Positions 48,968 to 57,785 of a stretch of DNA of 64,000 nt are shown one piece after another; the stretch's first letter is position 1, and each line of letters opens with the position of its first letter. The notes beneath the pieces were generated by a model. It was not told the origin of the DNA and did not search any database. It was given only the letters and a program-made list of their open reading frames with translations. Source of the DNA: Acidimicrobiales bacterium (GTDB lineage: Bacteria; Actinomycetota; Acidimicrobiia; Acidimicrobiales; AC-14); NCBI GenBank assembly GCA_025463925.1, contig JAODBK010000072.1, positions 1 through 64,000 of the forward strand, read 5' to 3'. A program made the translations under genes and the position numbers.

Positions 48968-50062
48968 TCAGGCGCGGAGGGCGCGCAAACGCGCCACGAC
49001 ATCCGCGAAGACACGGGTGAAGGCGTCGATGTCGGCGTCGGTGGTGCTCCAGCCGACCGACAGGCGGAGGCTGCGTTCGGCGTCGACACCCATCGCGGCG
49101 AGCACCGGCGACGGCTCGAGGGATTCCGATGAGCAGGCGCTGCCGGAGTGGGCGGCGACACCGGCCTGGTCGAGCCCCAACAGCACTGCCTCGGCTTCCA
49201 CGCCGTCGACGCCGACGCACACGATGTGCGGCACGCGCGCGACGGTGTCGCCGTACGCGGTCACGCCGTCGACCGCCAGCGCGGCCGCGAGCAGGGCGTC
49301 GGTGTGCCGGCGGGCCCGCGCCGCCTCCCCGGCCACGTCGACCGCGTCCGCGGCCGCGCCCAGGCCGACGATGCCGGCGACGTTCTCGAGGCCGCCGCGC
49401 CGGGCCCGTTCCTGCTCGCCCCCGACGACGAACGGCGCCAGTCGCAGCCCGCGGCGCACCACCAACGCGCCGGTGCCCTGCGGCCCGCCGAACTTGTGGC
49501 CCGACAGTGACAGCAGGTCGATCGGCAGGTCGGCGAACGCCACCGGCTCGTGCCCGAGCGCGGCGGCGGCGTCGACATGGACGAGAGCGCCGGCGGCGCG
49601 TGCCGCGTGCGCCACCTCGGCGACCGGCTGCCGCGTCGCCACCTCGTGGTTGGCCCACTGGCAGTGCACGACGCCGACACCGGAGAGGTCGGCGCCGCCG
49701 ATGCCCACCCGCCCGACGCGATCGACGGCCAGCGGGACGACGTCGCCGGCCCGGGCCGCGGCGTCCCGGACGGCCGAGTGCTCGACCGCGGCCAACGCCT
49801 GCGGACCGCGGTCGGCACACCCGAACGCCGCGGCGTTGATCGCCTCGGTGGCACCGCTGGTGAACACGACCTCGCGCGGCCGCGCGCCGACCAATGCCGC
49901 GACCTGCTCGCGCGCCGACTCGACCGCGCCCCGGGCCAGGTGTCCCTCGGTGTGGACGCGCCCGGGGTCGGCGGCCAGGCCGGAGAGCCACGGCAGCATG
50001 GCGTCGAGCGCCTCCGGGCGCAGCGGCGACGTCGACGCGTGGTCGAGGTACGCGCGCGCCAC
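48968..50062 (-). CDS. cysteine desulfurase (NifS/IscS-like)
   Basis: A 364-residue PLP enzyme. The PLP lysine is Lys190 in SLSGHKFGGPQGTG; the loop cysteine Cys310 in AHSGSACSSESLEPSPVL and the N-terminal YLDHASTSPLRPEAL are typical. It supplies sulfur for Fe-S clusters or tRNA thiolation. It is the second gene of a minus-strand unit behind the SufR-like regulator and near the Mrp Fe-S carrier, which supports an Fe-S role. Confidence 0.9.
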   Translation of the reverse strand: MARAYLDHASTSPLRPEALDAMLPWLSGLAADPGRVHTEGHLARGAVESAREQVAALVGARPREVVFTSGATEAINAAAFGCADRGPQALAAVEHSAVRDAAARAGDVVPLAVDRVGRVGIGGADLSGVGVVHCQWANHEVATRQPVAEVAHAARAAGALVHVDAAAALGHEPVAFADLPIDLLSLSGHKFGGPQGTGALVVRRGLRLAPFVVGGEQERARRGGLENVAGIVGLGAAADAVDVAGEAARARRHTDALLAAALAVDGVTAYGDTVARVPHIVCVGVDGVEAEAVLLGLDQAGVAAHSGSACSSESLEPSPVLAAMGVDAERSLRLSVGWSTTDADIDAFTRVFADVVARLRALRA

Positions 50063-50081
50063 GGCGTCGGTCCCGCCCGAC

Positions 50082-50792
50082 CTAGACGACCGTGACGCAG
50101 ACGTCGTCGCCCTGCGGGCGCGACGCCTCGGTGGCCGGCACCGTGTCGCCGTAGAGGCCGGCGAGCATGCCGCGCACCATCCCGCGGTCGACCGCGCAGA
50201 CGACCGGATGGGACGTCGCGGTCGCGCCGAACGGGCACTGCTCCGAGATGATCGCCAGCGACCCGCCGCGGGCCTCGGCGTGGGCCGCGAAGCCGTGCGC
50301 GGTCAGCGCGTCGGCCACCGCGTGCAACGCGTGCTGGAACGACCGGTGCGCGGTGTCGCCCGGCGCCATCTGCTCGGCGAGGGAACGGCCGTACGAGAAC
50401 CCCACCTCTTCGGCCATCTCGGCCGCCTGGCCTTCGGTGAGGAGCGACAGCGCGCGGCCGAGCAACGTGACGAGCAGGTCGTCGCGCCGGGCGCCGAAGT
50501 CGAGGCCGGTGTCCTTGGCCGAGGCCTTGTAGCGCTTCGACGGGCGCCCGGCGCCGGGGTGGTCGCGCGGCACGGTGACCTCGAGGTACCCGCCGGCGGC
50601 CAGCTTGTCGAGGTGGTGCCGGGCGACGTTGGGGTGCAGGTCGAACCGCTCGGCCGCCTCGGTGGCGGTGACGCCGGCGTCCTCTTCTCGCGCCATGAGG
50701 TAGATCGCCCGGCGGGTGGGATCGCCGAAGGCGTTGGTGACCGCGGAGATCGCGGCCGAGAACTGTCCAGGCGTCAGGTGTTCCGACGGCAC
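50082..50792 (-). CDS. SufR-like winged-helix regulator with cysteines
   Basis: A 236-residue regulator. The N-terminal winged helix (DPTRRAIYLMAREE...TATEAAERFDLHPNVARHHLDKL) and a basic GAGRPSKRYKAS wing are like DeoR/ArsR-type SufR proteins. Cys186 and Cys199 have the C-x12-C spacing of the SufR 4Fe-4S site; the third Cys is at 232 rather than close by. Context with a desulfurase and an Mrp protein supports an Fe-S sensor. GTG 50792 is preceded by TAGAAT, a good -10 for a leaderless transcript. Confidence 0.8.
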   Translation of the reverse strand: MPSEHLTPGQFSAAISAVTNAFGDPTRRAIYLMAREEDAGVTATEAAERFDLHPNVARHHLDKLAAGGYLEVTVPRDHPGAGRPSKRYKASAKDTGLDFGARRDDLLVTLLGRALSLLTEGQAAEMAEEVGFSYGRSLAEQMAPGDTAHRSFQHALHAVADALTAHGFAAHAEARGGSLAIISEQCPFGATATSHPVVCAVDRGMVRGMLAGLYGDTVPATEASRPQGDDVCVTVV

Positions 50793-50804
50793 CCGAGTAT
50801 TCTA

Positions 50805-50818
50805 CCTACGCGCATAGG
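50805..50818. promoter_or_regulatory. candidate SufR-type operator CCTA-N6-TAGG
   Basis: A dyad of two 4-bp half-sites six bases apart lies in the 57-bp region between the SufR-like gene and mrp, overlapping the TAGAAT -10 of the former. The 4-N6-4 geometry is that of cyanobacterial SufR sites (CAAC-N6-GTTG), with different bases. Confidence 0.45.
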
Positions 50819-50849
50819 AGAAATCCCCCGTCCGCCATCGGAGAGCACC

Positions 50850-51998
50850 TTGCCCGTCACTGAAGCCCAGGTCGTCGACGCGCTGCGGCCGGTCCAGGAC
50901 CCGGAGCTGCACACCAGCATCGTCGACCTCGGAATGGTGAAGCGCGTGGCCGTCGACGGCGCCGCGGTCACCGTGCTGGTCGCCCTCACGGTCCCCGGGT
51001 GCCCCCTCAAGGCCGAGATCGAGCGGCGCGTCACCGACGCGCTCATGCCCCTCGACGGTGTCGACCGCGTCGCCGTCGACCTCACGGTGATGACCGACGA
51101 CGAGCGCGCCTCGGTGCGCGAGCGGCTCCAGGGTCATGGCGCTCACGAGAACGCCGGGCAACAGGGCCACGGCCACGCCCACGGGCCCGAGCGCGAGCTG
51201 CCGTTCGCGGCGCCGGGTGCCAAGACGCGCGTGCTCGGGATCTCGTCCGGCAAGGGCGGCGTCGGCAAGTCGTCGGTGACGGTCAACCTGGCCATCGCGC
51301 TCGCCCATCGCGGGCTCGACGTCGCCGTCATCGACGCCGACGTCTACGGATTCTCGGTGCCGAAGATGCTCGGCATCGACCAGACGCCCGTCGTGATCGA
51401 CCAGATGATCGTGCCGCCCACCGCGCACGGCGTGCAGTGCATCTCGATGGGGTTCTTCGCGGGGGAGGACCAGCCGGTGATCTGGCGCGGGCCGATGCTG
51501 CACAAGGCGCTCGAGCAGTTCCTCACCGACGTGTACTGGGGCGAGCCCGACTTCCTGCTGGTCGACATGCCGCCGGGGACGGGCGATGTCGCGCTGTCGG
51601 TCGCGCAGTTCATGCCGCGCTCGGAGGTCTTCGTGGTGACGACGCCGCAGCCGGCGGCCCAGCGGGTCGCCCAGCGCAGCGCCCTCATGGCCCGCAAGGT
51701 CAACCTCGCGGTGGCCGGCGTCGTCGAGAACATGAGCTGGTTCACCGGCGACGACGGCACGCGCTACGAGATCTTCGGCAACGGCGGCGGCCAGGCACTG
51801 TCCGAGCAGCTCGGCGTCCCGCTGCTCGGCCGGATCCCGCTCGTCACCGCGTTGCGGGAAGGCGGGGACGACGGCCGACCGGTCACGGTCACCGATCCGG
51901 ACGGCGAGGCCGGTCAGGCCTTCCGCTCGCTGGCCGAGAAGGTCGTGGTCGACCTCGCGCCCACGCGGATCTACCGCAAGGAGCTCACGATCCACTGA
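50850..51998 (+). CDS. mrp: Mrp/NBP35-type Fe-S carrier ATPase
   Basis: A 382-residue protein. The N-terminal MIP18/DUF59 domain (about 1-95; DPELHTSIVDLGMV) is joined by a His-rich linker (GHGHAHG near 112) to the P-loop domain with the deviant Walker A ISSGKGGVGKSS and VDMPPGTGDV. It lacks the C-terminal CxxC of some Mrp proteins; Cys residues near VQCISMGF remain. It delivers Fe-S clusters. TTG 50850 is placed by GGAGAG six bases upstream. It is divergent from the SufR-like gene. Confidence 0.9.
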   Translation: MPVTEAQVVDALRPVQDPELHTSIVDLGMVKRVAVDGAAVTVLVALTVPGCPLKAEIERRVTDALMPLDGVDRVAVDLTVMTDDERASVRERLQGHGAHENAGQQGHGHAHGPERELPFAAPGAKTRVLGISSGKGGVGKSSVTVNLAIALAHRGLDVAVIDADVYGFSVPKMLGIDQTPVVIDQMIVPPTAHGVQCISMGFFAGEDQPVIWRGPMLHKALEQFLTDVYWGEPDFLLVDMPPGTGDVALSVAQFMPRSEVFVVTTPQPAAQRVAQRSALMARKVNLAVAGVVENMSWFTGDDGTRYEIFGNGGGQALSEQLGVPLLGRIPLVTALREGGDDGRPVTVTDPDGEAGQAFRSLAEKVVVDLAPTRIYRKELTIH

Positions 51999-52069
51999 CC
52001 CTGAGGCACAACCGGAAGGGCGCGGTCCCGTACCCGGCCGTGGTGCCGTACCGTCGTGAGGTGGGAGAC

Positions 52070-52783
52070 GTGCCGATCGAGCGGTCGTCGCCGGTCGGCC
52101 GGCGAGTGTTCCTCGGCATGCTCGGCCTGGGTGCCGCCGGGATCGTGTGGGGCAGCAAGGCGCAGGACGCGATGGAGAAGCTGTTCGCGCCGATCACCGC
52201 CAAGGACGGCACGGGGCTCTCGTCGCTGCTGCCGGTCGGGCGCTTCCGGATCTACTCCGTCACCGGTGATCTGCCGTCGCGCTCGACCACCGCGTACTCG
52301 CTGAAGGTCGGCGGCCACGTCGACTCGCCGTACACGCTGTCATTCGCCGAGCTCACCGCGATGCCGTCGCTCCAGCTGACCAAGGACTTCCAGTGCGTCA
52401 CCGGTTGGCGCGTCCATGACGTCAAGTGGACCGGTGTGCGGCTCGGCGACCTGCTCGACAAGGCGGGCACGAAGCCCGGCGCGCGCGGCGTCGTGTTCAC
52501 CAGCTTCGACGGCGAGTACACCGAGAGCCTGACACTCGAGCAGGCCCGCCGGTCCGACGTGATCGTCGCGTACGACATGGAGGGCCACGTCATCAGCAGC
52601 GATCACGGCGGGCCGGTCCGGCTCTACGTCGCGCCGATGTACGGCTACAAGTCGTGCAAGTGGCTCGACAGCATCCAGGTCACCGACACCCCACCGCCGT
52701 CGGGCTACTGGGAGGTCCGGGGCTACGACGCCGACGCGTGGGTCGGGAAGTCGAATGGCCGAGACGACACGCCCACGGCCTGA
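52070..52783 (+). CDS. Tat-exported molybdopterin-dependent oxidoreductase
   Basis: A 237-residue sulfite-oxidase-fold protein. The N-terminus SSPVGRRVFLGMLGLGAAG is a Tat signal, consistent with export of a cofactor-loaded enzyme. The molybdenum ligand is Cys109 in DFQCVTGWRVHDVKW, with the C-terminal SDHGGPVRLYVAPMYGYKSCKWL motif. GTG 52070 has GAGGT upstream; GTG 52061 is an alternative. The gene overlaps the cytochrome b gene by 29 bp, so the two probably form an extracytoplasmic redox complex. Confidence 0.87.
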   Translation: MPIERSSPVGRRVFLGMLGLGAAGIVWGSKAQDAMEKLFAPITAKDGTGLSSLLPVGRFRIYSVTGDLPSRSTTAYSLKVGGHVDSPYTLSFAELTAMPSLQLTKDFQCVTGWRVHDVKWTGVRLGDLLDKAGTKPGARGVVFTSFDGEYTESLTLEQARRSDVIVAYDMEGHVISSDHGGPVRLYVAPMYGYKSCKWLDSIQVTDTPPPSGYWEVRGYDADAWVGKSNGRDDTPTA

Positions 52784-53444
52784 CGGGCCCGCGCCTGACG
52801 CGCGTGGCGCGCCGGCCCGGCTCGAACGGTTCGCGCCGGTCGAGCGTTGGCTGCACTGGGCGAACGCGACACTGATCGCGGTCGTCGTGGCGACCGCGGC
52901 GATCCTCTACGTCGGCCCGCTGTCCGTCGCGGTCGGGCGTCGCGCGCTGGTGCGCACCATCCACGTCTACGTCGGTCTCACCTTGCCGCTGCCGTGGCTC
53001 ATCGGCTTCCTCGGCCGGTGGCGCGGACCGTTGCTGGACGACGCCCGCCGCATCAACCGTTGGTCGGCCGACGACAAGCGGTGGTTCCTGACCCGCGGCC
53101 GCGGCCGTGGTGTCCGGCTCGGCAAGTTCAACCCGGGGCAGAAGCTGAACGCCGCGTTCACCGTCGGGGCCATCGTCGTCATGCTGGCGACCGGTTCGAT
53201 CATGCACTGGTTCAAGCCGTTCCCGGTCGACTGGCGAACCGGCGCCACCTTCGTCCACGACTGGACGGCGATCTTCCTGTTCGTCGCCATCACGGGCCAC
53301 GTCGGGATCGCCTTGTCCGACCCGGAGGCGCTGCGGGCGATGCTGCGGGGCTCGGTGTCCGCCGAATGGGCCCGGCGCCACCGTCCGCGGTGGCACGACG
53401 AGGTCGTCGGCGCCGATCTGCCACACGAGGTCGGACGCGGGTAG
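52755..53444 (+). CDS. cytochrome b561-type membrane subunit
   Basis: A 229-residue protein with four helices. Histidines in VERWLHWANA, RTIHVYVGL, MHWFKPF and FVHDWTAIFLFVAITGHVG are placed as b-heme ligands in the FdnI/b561 family. It should pass electrons between the exported molybdenum protein and the quinone pool. The start ATG lies inside the upstream gene. Confidence 0.85.
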   Translation: MAETTRPRPDGPAPDARGAPARLERFAPVERWLHWANATLIAVVVATAAILYVGPLSVAVGRRALVRTIHVYVGLTLPLPWLIGFLGRWRGPLLDDARRINRWSADDKRWFLTRGRGRGVRLGKFNPGQKLNAAFTVGAIVVMLATGSIMHWFKPFPVDWRTGATFVHDWTAIFLFVAITGHVGIALSDPEALRAMLRGSVSAEWARRHRPRWHDEVVGADLPHEVGRG

Positions 53445-53454
53445 AACGGGGACC

Positions 53455-54324
53455 GTGCTCGCACTGCTCGGGTCGATCTCCTATCACCCGATCGTCAAGA
53501 TCCACATCGGCCCGTTCTCGATCTCGCCCCACGGCATCGGGATCGCGGTCGGGTTCCTCCTCGGCGCGCGCCTCATGCTCCCCGAGTCCCGGCGCAAGGG
53601 CATCGACGACGAGCTCGTCTACGCGCTGCTGACGCGGGCCGCGATCGGCGCCATCGTCGGCGCCCGCCTGGCCTACGTCGTGAACCACCTGGGCGACTAC
53701 ACCTCACACCCGATCGAGATCTTCAAGATCTACAACGGCGGGATCTCGCTGCTGGGCGGTTTCCTCGGGGCCATCCTGCTGGCACTGCCGAAGATCAAGG
53801 CGGCGCGGGTCTCGTTCTGGAAGGTGATGGACGCGGCCGCGCCCGGCATGGCGCTCGGCGTGATCATCGGGCGGATCGGCGACCTGATCGTCGGCGACCA
53901 CCTCGGCAAGTCCACCCGGTTCTTCCTGGGCTACAAGTGCCCGACGATCCACGGCGCCATCGACCCCAACGCCACCGCATCGCCGTGCCTCGCCCCCATC
54001 GTCCACCAGACTGCGTTGTACGACTTCATCTCGGCCATCGTCCTGCTCGGCGTGCTGCTCTGGCTCCGGCGACGGGCACGCTACGACGGCTTCCTCATCA
54101 TGTTCTTCGCCGCGTGGTATGGGTCCATGCGCATCGTCGAGGACTTCCTCCGCGAAGATGTCCGCCACTTCGGTCTCACCGGGAGCCAGTGGACGTCGGT
54201 CGTCACGGTGGCCGTGTGCCTGGCGGCGTTGGTGTTCGTTCGTCGCACGCCGAAGTGGGGACACTGGGACGAGGGCCCACCCCCAGCTGAGCCCGTGCCC
54301 GTCAGCCAAGAGGAGTACGAGTAA
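53455..54324 (+). CDS. lgt: prolipoprotein diacylglyceryl transferase
   Basis: A 289-residue seven-helix enzyme that lipidates the lipobox cysteine of exported lipoproteins such as the PstS above. Characteristic segments are ISPHGIGIAVGFLLGARL, NGGISLLGGFLGA and GRIGDLIVGDHLGK. GTG start, 10 bp after the cytochrome b gene. The family match is clear, although GRIGD differs from the GRLGNF of proteobacteria. Confidence 0.92.
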   Translation: MLALLGSISYHPIVKIHIGPFSISPHGIGIAVGFLLGARLMLPESRRKGIDDELVYALLTRAAIGAIVGARLAYVVNHLGDYTSHPIEIFKIYNGGISLLGGFLGAILLALPKIKAARVSFWKVMDAAAPGMALGVIIGRIGDLIVGDHLGKSTRFFLGYKCPTIHGAIDPNATASPCLAPIVHQTALYDFISAIVLLGVLLWLRRRARYDGFLIMFFAAWYGSMRIVEDFLREDVRHFGLTGSQWTSVVTVAVCLAALVFVRRTPKWGHWDEGPPPAEPVPVSQEEYE

Positions 54325-54561
54325 GTGGAGATCCGAATCGGCGTCATCTACACCGCCAAGGAGATCGAGGTCGATCTTGGTGAGGAGGCAGATCGCGACA
54401 AGGTCATCGCCGACATCGAGACTGCCGTCGCCAGCGACGACAAGGTGCTCTGGCTGACCGACAAGAAGGGCCGCCGGGTCGGCGTGCCCGCGGCCAAGAT
54501 CGCCTACCTCGAGATCGACGTCGCCGCCGACGGCCGCCGGGTCGGGTTCAGCGCGATCTGA
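54325..54561 (+). CDS. DUF3107 family protein
   Basis: A 78-residue acidic protein (VIYTAKEIEVDLGEEADRDKVIADIE...KKGRRVGVPAAKIAYLEID). It matches DUF3107, an actinobacterial family of unknown function often encoded near Get3-like ATPases and WhiB genes. The GTG starts directly after the lgt stop with no gap, and the first Get3-like ATPase follows 4 bp downstream. Confidence 0.88.
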   Translation: MEIRIGVIYTAKEIEVDLGEEADRDKVIADIETAVASDDKVLWLTDKKGRRVGVPAAKIAYLEIDVAADGRRVGFSAI

Positions 54562-54565
54562 CTCC

Positions 54566-55519
54566 GTGGCCGCCGTCGACCTCCTCGACCGCAAGCTGCT
54601 GTTCGTCAGCGGCAAGGGGGGCGTCGGCAAGACCACCATCGCGGCCGCGCTCGGGCTGCTGGCCGCGCAACGCGGCAAGCGGACGCTGGTGTGCGAGCTC
54701 GACGCCAAGGGCAACCTGGCCGACTTCTTCGAGGCCGGCCGCACGACGTTCAAGCCGCGCGAGCTGCAACCCGGCCTCTTCGCGATGTCGATGGACGCCG
54801 AGGAGTCGCTGGCCGAGTACCTCAAGCTCCAGCTCAAGCTCCCGGTCGTGGCGCGCATCGGGCCGCTGGCGCGGGCCTTCGAGTTCGTGGCCACCGCGGC
54901 GCCGGGCGTGAAGGAGATCCTCACCGTCGGCAAGCCGGTGTACGAGACCCACCAGCGCAACTGGGACCTGGTGGTGGTCGACGCGTCCGCGACCGGGCAC
55001 ATCATCGGCCAGCTGTCGGCGCCACAGGCGATCAACGACCTGGTGAAGGTCGGGCTGGTCCGCAACCAGACCGGTTGGATGATGGAGATCCTCGGTGACC
55101 CGGTGGTGACCGGGCTCGTCATCGTCACCACGCCGGAGGAGATGCCGGTCAACGAGACGATCGAGCTGTCGCACCGGGTGAAGGCCGAGACCACGGTCGA
55201 CCTGGCCGCGATCGTCGTCAACCGGGTGCTGCCGGAGCTCTTCGGCCATCGCGAGGAGGAGCTGTTCGAGCGCGTGCGCGAACCGGCGATGGTGGCCACC
55301 CTCGCCGATGCCGCCGGGGGCAACGTCGAGCCGGTGCTCGAGGCGGCCCGGCTGGCCGTCACCCTTCGCCGCACCCGCGCCGCGCACCTCGAGCACCTGC
55401 TCGAGTCCATCGACCCTTCGGTGCCGCTGTTGTACGTGCCGTACCTGTTCGTGCGCTCGCACGGCCGGCGGGCCACCGGCCAGGTCGCCGAGGCGCTGGG
55501 CGCCGAGCTGGGGTTCTGA
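54566..55519 (+). CDS. ArsA/Get3-like ATPase, first of a pair
   Basis: A 317-residue deviant Walker A ATPase: FVSGKGGVGKTTIAAALG with the signature lysine, switch-like VVVDASATGHIIGQL and a later VVNRVLPELF. It lacks the cysteines used by ArsA for arsenite. It is the counterpart of mycobacterial Rv3679. The stop codon overlaps the next ATG (TGATG), and the pair probably forms a heterodimer. Confidence 0.87.
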   Translation: MAAVDLLDRKLLFVSGKGGVGKTTIAAALGLLAAQRGKRTLVCELDAKGNLADFFEAGRTTFKPRELQPGLFAMSMDAEESLAEYLKLQLKLPVVARIGPLARAFEFVATAAPGVKEILTVGKPVYETHQRNWDLVVVDASATGHIIGQLSAPQAINDLVKVGLVRNQTGWMMEILGDPVVTGLVIVTTPEEMPVNETIELSHRVKAETTVDLAAIVVNRVLPELFGHREEELFERVREPAMVATLADAAGGNVEPVLEAARLAVTLRRTRAAHLEHLLESIDPSVPLLYVPYLFVRSHGRRATGQVAEALGAELGF

Positions 55520-56697
55520 TGCCGCCGCCGCAGATGGACCGCCGCCGCAAGGCCACGTCGATCGAGCAACTCGTCGCCGCCAAGGAGATCATCATCTGCT
55601 GCGGCTCGGGCGGCGTGGGCAAGACCACCAGTGCGGCGGCGGCGGCGGCGATGGCCGCCGCCAATCACGGCGGCAAGGTGCTGGTGCTCACCGTTGACCC
55701 GGCCAAGCGGCTGGCCAACGCCCTCGGCCTGGAGGGGTTCGGCAACGTCGAGAAGCCAGTGCCGGCCGACGCGTTCAAGGCCGCCGGCGTCGAGCCACGC
55801 GGCGAGCTGTGGGCCGCCATGCTCGACACCAAGCAGAGTTGGGACGACCTCGTGCTCCGCCACGCGCCCGACGAGGCGACCGCCTACAAGATCCTCGAGA
55901 ACCCGCTCTACCAGAACGTCTCCGGTCGGTTCGTGCAGAGCCACGAGTACATCGCCATGGAGCGGCTGTTCGACCTGCACTCCGGCGGCCGGTACGACCT
56001 GATCGTCGTCGACACGCCGCCGACTCGCAACGCCATCGACTTCTTGCGGGCTCCCGAGCGCATGGCGGACTTCTTCTCGTCGCGGCTCCTCCGCTGGCTC
56101 ACCGTCCCGGCGCGCAGCCGCGTCATGAACTTCGCGACGCGGCCCTTCTACCAGGTCGCCGACCGGATCCTCGGCTCGCAGTTCCTCGAGGACATCGCCG
56201 AGTTCTTCCTGCTGTTCCAGACGATGTACCCGGGGTTCGTCGAGCGGGCGAACGCGGTGACGCACCTCTTGCACGACCGGCGCACGACGTTCGTCGTGGT
56301 GACGACGCTCGAGTCGGCGCCTTTGCGCGAGGCCGAGTTCTTCGTCGACGCGCTGCGCGAGGACGATCTGCACATCGGCGCGATGGTGCTGAACAAGGTG
56401 CTGCCGGCGTACCTCCTCGACCCCGCGGCGGCCCGGATCGCCGAGAAGCTCGGCAGCGACGCGCCGAAGATCGCCGCGGCCATGCCGCGCGAGGTCGGCG
56501 ACCCGCCGGCGATCGCGCGGGTGTTGAAGGAGATCGGTGAGAGCTTCCTCAACTTTGCCGTGGTGGCCAAGCGGGAATCGGAGCAACGGGCCGAGCTGGC
56601 CCGCGCGCCCGACGTCGTCGCGACGGTGCCGTACTTCGAGACCGACGTCTACGACCTGGCCGGGCTCCTCCGCCTCGGCGCCACCTTCTGGGGCTGA
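55519..56697 (+). CDS. ArsA/Get3-like ATPase, second of a pair
   Basis: A 392-residue partner ATPase (Rv3680-like). P-loop CCGSGGVGKTTSAAAAAA: Gly replaces the usual Lys at the signature position (GSGGVGKT versus GKGGVGKT), so this subunit may depend on its partner. Switch 2 is VVDTPPTRNAIDFL; VVTTLESAPLREAEFF follows. It also contains the AMERLFDLH segment. It is translationally coupled to the first ATPase. The role in mycobacteria is linked to stress and metabolite tolerance; the substrate is unknown. Confidence 0.87.
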   Translation: MPPPQMDRRRKATSIEQLVAAKEIIICCGSGGVGKTTSAAAAAAMAAANHGGKVLVLTVDPAKRLANALGLEGFGNVEKPVPADAFKAAGVEPRGELWAAMLDTKQSWDDLVLRHAPDEATAYKILENPLYQNVSGRFVQSHEYIAMERLFDLHSGGRYDLIVVDTPPTRNAIDFLRAPERMADFFSSRLLRWLTVPARSRVMNFATRPFYQVADRILGSQFLEDIAEFFLLFQTMYPGFVERANAVTHLLHDRRTTFVVVTTLESAPLREAEFFVDALREDDLHIGAMVLNKVLPAYLLDPAAARIAEKLGSDAPKIAAAMPREVGDPPAIARVLKEIGESFLNFAVVAKRESEQRAELARAPDVVATVPYFETDVYDLAGLLRLGATFWG

Positions 56698-56718
56698 CGC
56701 CGCCGGCGCCGGCGTCGG

Positions 56719-56985
56719 TCAGTCGGCGGCGGCACCCTCGCTGTCGAGGTAGGTCTTGACCGCCTCGATGGTGCGCCAGCCGTGGCCGCCGTCGGCGAGG
56801 AACTGGTCGACGTCCACCGGGTACGGCAACTCGTCACGGGCGGCGCGGACGAGATCGACGACGTCACGCAGGGTCAGCTCGGGGTTCTCGATGAGCGGGT
56901 TGGCGAGCAGCCGAGTGTTCCGGCGCTCCCGTTGCCGCGCCACCTCGTCGATCGGAATGGTCGAAGGGTGATCGGCGATGGGCAT
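56719..56985 (-). CDS. small acidic hypothetical protein, 88 aa
   Basis: An 88-residue soluble protein (ARQRERRNTRLLANPLIENPELTLRDVVDLVRAARDELPYPVDVDQFL...GWRTIEAVKTYLDSEG). ATG 56985 is fixed by AGAGGAGG four bases upstream; a longer frame to 57135 lacks support. No family is recognised. It is convergent with the Get3-like pair and divergent from hemolysin III. Confidence 0.75.
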   Translation of the reverse strand: MPIADHPSTIPIDEVARQRERRNTRLLANPLIENPELTLRDVVDLVRAARDELPYPVDVDQFLADGGHGWRTIEAVKTYLDSEGAAAD

Positions 56986-57110
56986 GGTGCCTCCTCTGGG
57001 TCTCAGAAGAGGCCGTTCAACGGCCGTTGACTGGTCGTCGCTCCCAAGATCGCTCCAATCACGGTACACCGCATACCCGTCGTGCCCGTCGGGCGGTACC
57101 GTCGGAGGCG

Positions 57111-57761
57111 ATGGACCGTTGCCCCGATCCGGCACCGCCGTTGTTGCGCGGGTGGTTCCACACCGGCGCGTTCGTGATCTCGATTCCGGCCGGGCTGTTG
57201 CTGGTGCTCGGCGCGGGAGGCGCGCGGGCGCGGCTCGCCACGGCCGTCTACGCGGTCGGCGTGACCGCCTTGTTCGGGGTGAGCGCCGCCTACCACCGCG
57301 GCAAATGGTCGGACGCGGCCCGCACGCGGATGCGCCGCCTCGACCACGGGACGATCTTCTTCATGATCGCCGCGACCTACACGCCGGTCGCGCTGCTCGC
57401 ACTCACCGGCGCGACCGCGACGGCGATCCTCATCGGCGCGTGGGTCGGCGCCGGCGTGGGCGTGGTGTTCGCGGCGACCGGTGTCGCCGAGAAGCGCATC
57501 TTCGGTCTCGTGTCCTACATCGTCCTCGGCTGGATGGCGGTGCTGGCGATGCCGCAGCTGGCGCGCCACCTCGGCGGCGGTGACGTCGCCCTGCTCGTCG
57601 TGGGCGGTGTCCTCTACACGATCGGCGCCATCGTGCTGGGCGTGCGATGGCCGAACCCGAGCCCCCGGGTGTTCGGCTACCACGAGGTGTGGCACGTCAT
57701 GGTGATCGTCGCCTGTGTCTGCCACTTCATCGTCGTGGCATCGGTCGCCGGCCGCGCCTGA
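57111..57761 (+). CDS. hemolysin III/YqfA family membrane protein
   Basis: A 216-residue protein with seven hydrophobic helices. Family-conserved residues are seen in SAAYHRGKW, RRLDHGTIFFMIAATYTP and GYHEVWHVMVIVACVCHF, whose His and Asp form the zinc site of the PAQR/YqfA superfamily. ATG 57111 is behind GGAGG at a short spacing. The function in bacteria is unclear. Confidence 0.87.
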   Translation: MDRCPDPAPPLLRGWFHTGAFVISIPAGLLLVLGAGGARARLATAVYAVGVTALFGVSAAYHRGKWSDAARTRMRRLDHGTIFFMIAATYTPVALLALTGATATAILIGAWVGAGVGVVFAATGVAEKRIFGLVSYIVLGWMAVLAMPQLARHLGGGDVALLVVGGVLYTIGAIVLGVRWPNPSPRVFGYHEVWHVMVIVACVCHFIVVASVAGRA

Positions 57762-57785
57762 CGCGCCCCGTACCATCGCTTCGCC

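Noticed and set aside
53704-56586. A 960-codon open frame on the minus strand antisense to lgt, DUF3107 and both Get3-like genes
   Set aside because: It is a GC-rich mirror frame with His/Arg/Asp-rich, low-complexity translation and no recognisable domain, and the plus-strand genes are unambiguous.
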